Origin: Tatumella ptyseos ATCC 33301
GTDB lineage: Bacteria > Pseudomonadota > Gammaproteobacteria > Enterobacterales > Enterobacteriaceae
Assembly: GCF_000735525.1 (NCBI RefSeq)
Contig: NZ_JMPR01000028.1
Coordinates: forward strand, 124,001 to 188,000
Reading direction: 5' to 3'
DNA length: 64,000 nt
Below are positions 56,355 to 64,000 of the stretch, piece after piece. The translations under genes were made by a program, and so were the position numbers. The notes under the pieces are model-generated. The model had not been told where the DNA came from and did not search any database. It saw nothing but the letters and a program-made list of their open reading frames with translations. Numbering within the stretch: the first letter of the stretch is position 1; the number at the start of each line of letters is the position of its first letter.

Positions 56355-57500
56355 ATGCCGCGTTATCCCCAGCTTGATTTTATCCGTGGTGCCGCCATCG
56401 CCGGCATACTGCTGTTGAATATTGTCAGCTTCGGTTTACCCTCGGCCGCCTATCTGAACCCGGCCTGGCAGGGATTTATTACGCGTCCGGATGCCATCAG
56501 TTGGGCAGTCCTCGAGGTCTTTGCGCGGCTTAAGTTCCTTAACCTGTTCGCGTTACTGTTTGGTGCCGGACTGGTGTTTCAGTTGCCGAAAGGCGGAGCC
56601 TGGATACAGTCGCGGCTGGGCTGGCTTTTACTGTTCGGCGTGCTGCATGCCGTACTGTTATGGCAGGGGGATATTCTGGTGGCCTGGTCGCTGGCCGGGA
56701 TGCTGAGCTGGCGGATGATCCGCGATGCACACTCTCCCGGCGTACTGATGCGCACCGGTATTCTGTTTTACGCGGTCGGGTGCCTGATGTTGCTGTTGTT
56801 CGGGGCGATATCTTCAGGCCATGCGGGCAGTGACTGGCTGCCCGGTGCCGCCGAGGTTTTTCTTGAACAGCAACGGGTACTGCACCCGGGTATGGCTGCG
56901 ATAGATTACCGCACCGATCATCTGGCATCGATGCTGGTGGCATTTTTCGGACAGTATGGCTGGGAACTGACCGGACTGATGATGATCGGCGCGGCACTGG
57001 TGCATAATGGCTGGCTACTGGGTAACCGCCCCCCGGCCGACTATCTTCGTACAGCGGCGTTATTACTGGTTCCCGGTTTTCTGCTGGAAGCCGCCGGCAC
57101 GACAGCCCAGTGGCTCACTGGCTGGTCATTCCGCTGGAGCGGATTTTATCTGCAAATTCCCGGCGAAATTGCCAGCCCGCTGATAAGCCTGGGGTATGCG
57201 GCACTGGTGCTGGCCGGCTGGCAAAAAATCTCATCGATGCGGGTCGGTTATCTCTTTTGCTGCATCGGTCGTATGGCCCTGAGTAACTATCTGCTGCAAA
57301 CCCTGGTCTGTACGTTGATTTTCTCCACTGCCGGGTTCTTCCTGCATTTCCAGCGCTGGCAGTTGTTACTGATAGTGCCGTTTATCTGGGTGATCAATAC
57401 GCTGTTTTCGCTGTGCTGGTTACGGTATTTTCCGCGCGGGCCGATGGAGCAACTCTGGCGGATCCTGACCCGGAAAACAGCCGGTTCCGGTGAGGGATAA
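56355..57500 (+). CDS. yeiB: DUF418 membrane protein YeiB
   Basis: A 381-residue membrane protein with about eight to ten segments, matching E. coli YeiB by position and motif (LDFIRGAAIAGILLLNI, FALLFGAGLV, GRMALSNYLLQT, FSLCWLRYFPRGPMEQLWRILT). Function unknown; DUF418 proteins are predicted membrane transferases or transporters. Located directly after folE, as in E. coli. Confidence 0.93.
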   Translation: MPRYPQLDFIRGAAIAGILLLNIVSFGLPSAAYLNPAWQGFITRPDAISWAVLEVFARLKFLNLFALLFGAGLVFQLPKGGAWIQSRLGWLLLFGVLHAVLLWQGDILVAWSLAGMLSWRMIRDAHSPGVLMRTGILFYAVGCLMLLLFGAISSGHAGSDWLPGAAEVFLEQQRVLHPGMAAIDYRTDHLASMLVAFFGQYGWELTGLMMIGAALVHNGWLLGNRPPADYLRTAALLLVPGFLLEAAGTTAQWLTGWSFRWSGFYLQIPGEIASPLISLGYAALVLAGWQKISSMRVGYLFCCIGRMALSNYLLQTLVCTLIFSTAGFFLHFQRWQLLLIVPFIWVINTLFSLCWLRYFPRGPMEQLWRILTRKTAGSGEG

Positions 57501-57532
57501 GCGCGTTTGCCCGGCAAGGGCGGTATCCCGGG

Positions 57533-58597
<1,065 letters not shown>

Positions 58598-58708
58598 TCA
58601 CTCATCTGATAATTAAAAAGTGACCCAAGGGTACTTGAGCCACTTCGGTCAGGCAAGCGCAGACATTATCGCTGCGCTGCCGGTGGAAGGTTCTGCTGAA
58701 CGGCAATC

Positions 58709-60409
58709 TCAGATTGAGGTCCGACGGTAATGGCGATAGGCCGGAGTCCAGAAATTATCCTCTATCGCCTGCGCCAGTGCCTCTTCGGAGCTTTCCGGGG
58801 CGACGCCGGCGAGCCGGGCGGCACGGGCCACTTCTATCGCTATCCGGCGGGAAACCTGCTGGATATCACTCAGTTCCGGCAATACCGGGCCGGTGGGGTC
58901 GGTAGCAAGAGGCGAGCAATCGGCCAGTGCCCGGCTGGCACTCATCAGCATAGAGTCGGTCACTCTGCTGGCCCCGGAGGCAATAATACCCAACCCGATC
59001 CCGGGGAAGATGTAAGCATTGTTACACTGGGCTATCGGGTAGACCTTATCCTGCCAGGTGACCGGCGCAAACGGGCTCCCGGTGGCTATCAGTGCTGCAC
59101 CCCCGGTCCAGCTGATAAGATCTGCCGGGGTGGCCTCCACGCGGGACGTCGGGTTTGATAAAGGCATAATGATTGGCCGTGGGCAGTGACGGTGCATTTC
59201 ACGAATAATTTCTTCGGTAAACAGCCCGGGCTGGCCGGAAACACCAATCAGGATAGTCGGTTTGGCGTTGCGTACCACATCCAGCAGAGAAACGTGATCA
59301 CTGCCGGTTTCCCAGTCGGCGATAGCCTCTGAGGACTGCACCAGACGGGCCTGGAAAGGTAACAGGTTGGTCAGTTTATCCGTCAGCAGGCCGTATCGGT
59401 CGACCATCATCACCCGGCGACGGGCTTCGGTATCGCTCAGACCTTCAGACGTCATTTCATTAATAATCTGCTCTGCAATACCGCAACCGGCGGAACCGGC
59501 ACCGAGGAACACAATGGTCTGTTCTGAGAGCGGGCTGCCGGCGGCCCGGCTGGCGGCGATCAGCGTGCCAACCGCCACGGCAGCGGTTCCCTGAATATCA
59601 TCATTGAAGCAGCAGAGTTTATCGCGGTATTTTTCAAGAAGCGGAGTCGCATTTTTCTGTGCGAAATCTTCAAATTGCAGTAACGCATGGGGCCAGCGCC
59701 GTTTCACCGCACTGATAAATTCCTCTACGAAGGCATTGTACTCTTCCTCACCAATGCGGGGATGACGCCAGCCCATATAGAGCGGGTCATTCAGCAATTG
59801 CTGATTATTGGTGCCGACATCCAGCACGATAGGTAAGGTGTAGGCCGGGCTGATACCACCACAGGCGGTGTAGAGTGACAGCTTGCCGATAGGGATCCCC
59901 ATGCCGCCGATCCCCAGATCCCCGAGACCGAGAATACGTTCACCATCCGTCACGACGATCACTTTGACATTCTGTTTGGTGGCGTTCTGTAACATATCTT
60001 CGATATGTTCGCGGTTAGGGTAGGAGATAAACACACCGCGGGCGCGACGATAGATGTCTGAAAATTGCTCACAGGCGGTACCGACCGTCGGGGTATAAAT
60101 GATGGGCATGACTTCCTGCAGATGGTCTGCCAGCACACGATAGAACAGCGTTTCATTGGTGTCCTGAATATTGCGCAGAAAGACGTGCTTATCGATATTA
60201 TTTTTGAATTCCTGGTATTGCTGCCAGGCCCTTTCGGCCTGTTCTTCAATGGTCTCTACGGTTTCCGGTAGCAGGCCATTGAGGTTAAACTCGTTACGTT
60301 CCTCCCGGGAAAAGGCGCTGCCTTTATTGAGTAGCGGAAATTCCAGCAGGATCGGGCCGGCATAGGGAATATATAGCGGTCGTTTACTCTCGTAATCCAG
60401 TTCCATCAT
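58709..60409 (-). CDS. maeA: NAD-dependent malate dehydrogenase (malic enzyme) MaeA
   Basis: MaeA oxidatively decarboxylates malate to pyruvate with NAD. The 566-residue protein aligns with E. coli SfcA (565), with [23 protein letters not shown], the catalytic [36 protein letters not shown] and the NAD-binding [14 protein letters not shown] use ATG 60409, five bases after GGAG; ATG 60406 is the other candidate. In E. coli this gene lies elsewhere on the chromosome, so its place between sanA and cdd is a rearrangement. Confidence 0.96.
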   Translation of the reverse strand: MMELDYESKRPLYIPYAGPILLEFPLLNKGSAFSREERNEFNLNGLLPETVETIEEQAERAWQQYQEFKNNIDKHVFLRNIQDTNETLFYRVLADHLQEVMPIIYTPTVGTACEQFSDIYRRARGVFISYPNREHIEDMLQNATKQNVKVIVVTDGERILGLGDLGIGGMGIPIGKLSLYTACGGISPAYTLPIVLDVGTNNQQLLNDPLYMGWRHPRIGEEEYNAFVEEFISAVKRRWPHALLQFEDFAQKNATPLLEKYRDKLCCFNDDIQGTAAVAVGTLIAASRAAGSPLSEQTIVFLGAGSAGCGIAEQIINEMTSEGLSDTEARRRVMMVDRYGLLTDKLTNLLPFQARLVQSSEAIADWETGSDHVSLLDVVRNAKPTILIGVSGQPGLFTEEIIREMHRHCPRPIIMPLSNPTSRVEATPADLISWTGGAALIATGSPFAPVTWQDKVYPIAQCNNAYIFPGIGLGIIASGASRVTDSMLMSASRALADCSPLATDPTGPVLPELSDIQQVSRRIAIEVARAARLAGVAPESSEEALAQAIEDNFWTPAYRHYRRTSI

Positions 60410-60549
60410 TGATACTCCGTTGTAAAGCCCGGTCACCGGGTGAGGCCACCGGAAGGTCTTTAGTTGTCAGCAAATTACGCCTTTCCCGACGTTTTTCAAA
60501 CAGGTTATTTGCCGGTAATCTGTCAGATTTCCGGCAAATTCATCTCAAT

Positions 60550-61440
60550 TTATGAGCGGGTGAGGCAGACATAATCCAGATTATGGCAGCCGAGCGCGGC
60601 CAGGGTGGTCTGAGTCGCACTGCGCTGAAGCAGAGTGGCCTCTTCCGATTCGGCCAGCACGGCACGCTGAATTTCGGCGCAATCCCCGCCTTTGAGATTG
60701 AGCAGGATCAGCGCCGATTGCAGTGGCGGTAACGTCGGATTATACGCGGCATTTTCTGCATAGCGACCGGCATAAATTGCTCCGTCACGGGTCTGCAAAG
60801 CAACGCCGCTGAATGCGTCACTGTAAGGTGCATAACTGAGGCTGGCGGCATGTATCGCCGCCTGTGTCAGCGCGTCACCCTGCGGGATAAACTGCTGGTC
60901 ACTGACATCCATCAGCACGCTGTGAATGTTCAGGTCTGCCGGGCCAAAGGCGGCCGGCAGATAGTCAGCCAGCGCCCGCGGTGGCTGATCCGGCAGGCAA
61001 ACCGTCAGGGACAGGCCGCTGTTTAGCTCATTCATAAATTGCCGGCAGTGACCGCAAGGCGAGTAATTGACGGTGATCGCCGCCAGTTTCTCCTCGCCCG
61101 AAAGCCAGGCGTGGGTAATGGCGCTTTGTTCAGCATGCACCGTCTGTTGCATGGTGGCACCGCTGAATTCCATATTAGCGCCGAAGTACCAGCATCCGCT
61201 GACGCCCCGGGCGATGGCTCCGACGTTAAAATGCGAGAGCGGGGTGACGGCACAACTGGCTGCCAGTGGCAGCAGGGCCAGTGCCAGGGCATTTTCGTCA
61301 AGGCCGGTGGCAGTCATCAGATGATGTACGGTTTCCGGCTGAAGAAGGGCCGTAAAATGCGGGTCATCAAGCACGGGTTTCAGTGCCTGTTGCAGAGGGG
61401 TATCAAGTGTGGCAAACGCCGTGGTAAAACGTGGATGCAT
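60550..61440 (-). CDS. cdd: Cytidine deaminase
   Basis: Cdd deaminates cytidine and deoxycytidine to uridine and deoxyuridine. The 296-residue homodimeric enzyme (294 in E. coli) has zinc ligands H102 (HAE, with E104 the proton shuttle) and C129 and C132 (PCGHC). The C-terminal domain is an inactive repeat of the fold, as in E. coli. ATG 61440 gives the family start MHPRF. In E. coli it is repressed by CytR; operator not confirmed here. Confidence 0.97.
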   Translation of the reverse strand: MHPRFTTAFATLDTPLQQALKPVLDDPHFTALLQPETVHHLMTATGLDENALALALLPLAASCAVTPLSHFNVGAIARGVSGCWYFGANMEFSGATMQQTVHAEQSAITHAWLSGEEKLAAITVNYSPCGHCRQFMNELNSGLSLTVCLPDQPPRALADYLPAAFGPADLNIHSVLMDVSDQQFIPQGDALTQAAIHAASLSYAPYSDAFSGVALQTRDGAIYAGRYAENAAYNPTLPPLQSALILLNLKGGDCAEIQRAVLAESEEATLLQRSATQTTLAALGCHNLDYVCLTRS

Positions 61441-61590
61441 ACAAAGCCTCATCGGGTGAGCCGGTTATCCCTGGTTTTTATAGGTGATCCCGGTCCGGGA
61501 CACAATGTAATCTGCTCTCTTATTGCAGTTCTGTGTGACAAGCCGCAAAGTTCAGAAAAATAGCAGCAGAGAGATGTCCGGCAGCAGAGG

Positions 61591-61616
61591 AAAAAAAAGC
61601 CGGTTTGCACCGGCTT
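61591..61616 (-). terminator. Terminator of metG
   Basis: On the minus strand AAGCCGG (complement of 61610-61616) pairs with CCGGCTT (complement of 61597-61603) over a six-base loop, then eight T residues follow. Confidence 0.9.
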
Positions 61617-61636
61617 AACGAAATAGCTTGTCAGGA

Positions 61637-63703
61637 TTAACGCACCGGCATGCCCGGTTGCGCACCACTGTCGGCAGACAGAATAAACAGGTCTTTGCCC
61701 CCGTTACCGGCTGACAGCACCATCCCTTCAGACACGCCAAAGCGCATTTTACGCGGGGCCAGGTTTGCGACGATGATCGTCAAACGGCCGACCAGCACCG
61801 ACGGATCCGGGTAAGCCGCACGGATCCCGGAGAAGATCTGGCGTTTTTCGCCGCCCACATCCAGCATCAGGCGCAGGAGTTTATCGGAACCCTCTACCAG
61901 CTCTGCCTGTTCAATCAGTGCGACACGCATATCGACTTTGGCAAAGTCATCGATGGTAATCACACCTTCCACGGACGCTTCTTCCTTTTTGGCCGGTTTT
62001 GCCACGGCAGCCGTTTTCTTCTGAGTCGCCGCCGCAGCAGGTGCTGCCTGTGCCGCATCTTCTTTTGATGCATCGACCAGCGCCGTGACTTTACTCATCT
62101 CGATCCGCTGATAAAGCGCCTTGAAAGGTGCCACAGTATGACCGGTCAGCGGCTGTGCAATGCTATCCCAGCTCAGTTCGCTGTTCAGGAAGGCTTCACT
62201 GCGGGCAGAGAGTTCCGGCAGTACCGGTTTCAGCCAGGTCATCAGAATACGGAACAGGTGGATCCCCATCGAACAGATAGCCTGCAGGTCAGCATCACGG
62301 CCTTCCTCTTTGGCAACCACCCACGGTGCCTGCTCATCCACATAACGGTTAGCCAGGTCTGCCAGTGCCATAATTTCGCGGATAGCACGACCAAACTCGC
62401 GACTGGCCCAGGCTTCACCGATTTTCTCGCTCGCATCGACAAAGGTCTGGTACAGCGCCGGGTCAGCCAGCGTCTCAGAAAGCTTGCCGTTGAAACGTTT
62501 CGTGATGAAGCCAGCATTACGGGATGCCAGGTTAACCACTTTGTTCACGACGTCGGCATTGACCCGCTGTACGAAGTCTTCCAGATTCAGGTCGATGTCA
62601 TCGATACGGGAAGAGAGTTTCGCCGCATAGTAGTACCGAAGGCTGTCGGCATCCAGGTGTTCAAGCCAGGTGCTGGCCTTGATAAAGGTCCCGCGGGATT
62701 TAGACATCTTGGCACCGTTAACCGTGACATACCCGTGGACAAACAGGTTATCCGGTTTGCGGTAGTTGCTGCCTTCCAGCATGGCAGGCCAGAACAGGCT
62801 ATGGAAGTAGACAATATCTTTACCGATAAAGTGGTACAGCTCGGTGGTGGAATCCTTTTTCCAGTATTCGTCGAAGTCCAGATCACCGCGTTTATCACAC
62901 AGGTTTTTGAACGAGCCCATATAACCGATAGGGGCATCCAGCCAGACGTAGAAATATTTGCCTGGCGCATCCGGAATTTCAAAGCCGAAATACGGGGCAT
63001 CACGGGAAATATCCCACTGTTGCAGGCCGGATTCGAACCATTCCTGCATTTTGTTCGCTACCTGCTCCTGCAGCGCGCCGGAACGGGTCCAGCTCTGCAG
63101 CATGTCAGAGAAAGAAGGCAGGTCGAAGAAATAGTGTTCGGAATCACGCATCACCGGCGTGGCGCCGGAAATCGCTGATTTTGGCTCAACCAGTTCGGTC
63201 GGGCTGTAGGTGGCCCCGCAGACTTCACAGTTATCACCGTACTGGTCGGCTGCCTTACATTTCGGGCAGGTCCCTTTCACAAAGCGATCCGGCAGAAACA
63301 TGCCTTTTTCAGGATCGAACAGCTGTGAAATGGTGCGGTTCTTAATGAAACCGTTGTTTTTCAGACTGCCGTAAATTTTTTCAGACAGGACGCGGTTTTC
63401 TTCACTGTGGGTAGAGTGATAGTTATCGTAACTGATATTAAAACCAGCGAAATCTTTCTGATGTTCCTGGCTCATCTCTTCAATCATTTTTTCCGGGCTG
63501 ACGCCCAGTTGCTGTGCTTTCAGCATGATGGGGGTGCCATGGGCATCATCGGCACAGATGAACCATACAGTATTGCCACGCATTCGCTGGTAACGCACCC
63601 AGATATCCGCCTGGATGTGTTCCAGCATATGCCCGAGATGGATAGATCCGTTAGCGTACGGCAGGGCGCACGTTACCATTATTTTCTTTGCGACTTGAGT
63701 CAT
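61637..63703 (-). CDS. metG: Methionyl-tRNA synthetase
   Basis: MetG charges tRNA-Met with methionine for initiation and elongation. The 688-residue protein (677 in E. coli) has the HIGH-like motif HLGH at 22-25, the zinc-binding knuckle (CPKC and CEVCG region), the KMSKS loop at 332-336, and the C-terminal tRNA-binding EMAP-like domain (about 570-688) that makes the dimer. A longer Ala/Lys-rich linker ([23 protein letters not shown]) explains most of the extra length. It is divergent from apbC. Confidence 0.97.
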   Translation of the reverse strand: MTQVAKKIMVTCALPYANGSIHLGHMLEHIQADIWVRYQRMRGNTVWFICADDAHGTPIMLKAQQLGVSPEKMIEEMSQEHQKDFAGFNISYDNYHSTHSEENRVLSEKIYGSLKNNGFIKNRTISQLFDPEKGMFLPDRFVKGTCPKCKAADQYGDNCEVCGATYSPTELVEPKSAISGATPVMRDSEHYFFDLPSFSDMLQSWTRSGALQEQVANKMQEWFESGLQQWDISRDAPYFGFEIPDAPGKYFYVWLDAPIGYMGSFKNLCDKRGDLDFDEYWKKDSTTELYHFIGKDIVYFHSLFWPAMLEGSNYRKPDNLFVHGYVTVNGAKMSKSRGTFIKASTWLEHLDADSLRYYYAAKLSSRIDDIDLNLEDFVQRVNADVVNKVVNLASRNAGFITKRFNGKLSETLADPALYQTFVDASEKIGEAWASREFGRAIREIMALADLANRYVDEQAPWVVAKEEGRDADLQAICSMGIHLFRILMTWLKPVLPELSARSEAFLNSELSWDSIAQPLTGHTVAPFKALYQRIEMSKVTALVDASKEDAAQAAPAAAATQKKTAAVAKPAKKEEASVEGVITIDDFAKVDMRVALIEQAELVEGSDKLLRLMLDVGGEKRQIFSGIRAAYPDPSVLVGRLTIIVANLAPRKMRFGVSEGMVLSAGNGGKDLFILSADSGAQPGMPVR

Positions 63704-63890
63704 AGTTTGCGTAGCTTTCTGTTATTTGGAAAAGAGTCTGAATGGTAACCGAAGGCACCCTTAACGTAAACAAGTGCCGGGCGATAAAGGCAGGATCGCT
63801 GACATGCCGGTCAATCTGCTACTATAAGCGAAGAAAAATGGTTTACCGGGCGTGCCGTTCGTCACGTCCCCGTCAGAAGGAGAAGGGATA

Positions 63891-64000
63891 ATGCCGGCAC
63901 TCACCCCGGAAGAATTACATGCACAGGTCAGTGCGGTAGTTGCCGCGTTTCAGCATCCAACCCTGCAACAGGATCTTATTCGCCTGCAGGCCCTGCACCA
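63891..64000 (+). CDS. apbC: Iron-sulfur cluster carrier ApbC (Mrp), first 36 codons
   Basis: The visible 36 codons begin MPALTPEELHAQV and include FQHPTLQQDLIRLQALH, matching the N-terminal DUF59-like helix region of E. coli Mrp/ApbC (FQHPTLKHNLTTLKALH). ApbC is a P-loop ATPase that transfers iron-sulfur clusters. ATG 63891 follows AAGGAGAAGG. The gene runs out of the window. It is divergent from metG, as in E. coli. Confidence 0.92.
   Translation, partial: MPALTPEELHAQVSAVVAAFQHPTLQQDLIRLQALH

Overview
The window reads as a chromosome segment of an enterobacterium (order Enterobacterales). Nearly every housekeeping protein matches its Escherichia coli counterpart closely in sequence and length, and the gene order follows the E. 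coli arc from nrdA/gyrA to metG/apbC: nrdA, ubiG, gyrA, rcsC, rcsB, rcsD, micF, ompC, apbE, alkB, then proL, yejM, yejL, yejK, rplY, radD, rsuA, bcr, mepS, lpxT, yeiP, yeiW, fruBKA, nfo, yeiH, yeiE, lysP, yeiG, folE, yeiB, sanA, cdd, metG, apbC. The genus cannot be fixed from sequence alone; an Erwiniaceae-like genome such as Tatumella is a low-confidence guess.

Layout. At 1-13 kb are the 5' end of nrdA with its DnaA boxes, ubiG divergent from gyrA (quinolone-sensitive S83/D87), the three Rcs phosphorelay genes, the antisense RNA MicF and the OmpC-type porin. At 13-20 kb are apbE-alkB and accessory genes: an EntD-type phosphopantetheinyl transferase, a GNAT acetyltransferase, a LysR regulator, a DoxX protein, a TEM/SHV-like class A beta-lactamase and a short-chain dehydrogenase. 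At 20-29 kb are an SOS-controlled DinI/MsgA-type protein with a palindromic LexA box, a full NifJ pyruvate:flavodoxin oxidoreductase, and an EfeUOB ferrous-iron uptake operon behind a Fur-box-like palindrome. Its EfeU is almost twice the usual length.

At 29-42 kb are tRNA-Pro(GGG), the envelope gene yejM, yejL/yejK, ribosomal protein L25, radD, rsuA, bcr, mepS, an amino-acid permease absent from this spot in E. coli, and lpxT. At 42-49 kb is the EF-P paralogue efpL, an AT-rich mig-14-like antimicrobial-peptide-resistance gene (probably acquired), yeiW, and the fructose PTS operon behind two Cra operators. At 49-64 kb are nfo, yeiH/yeiE, lysP, yeiG with a LysR gene, folE-yeiB, sanA with a long proline-rich tail, maeA, cdd, metG and the start of apbC.

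Two themes recur. One is envelope surveillance and defence: Rcs, MicF/OmpC, YejM, LpxT, MepS, SanA, Mig-14 and beta-lactamase. The other is redox and iron: NifJ, EfeUOB, ApbE and DoxX. I found no insertion sequence, phage, CRISPR array or complete novel multigene system. The most unusual features are the extended EfeU, the chromosomal beta-lactamase, the AT-rich mig-14 gene, the extended SanA, the AlkB lid deletion, and the RNA-structure candidates beside nifJ.
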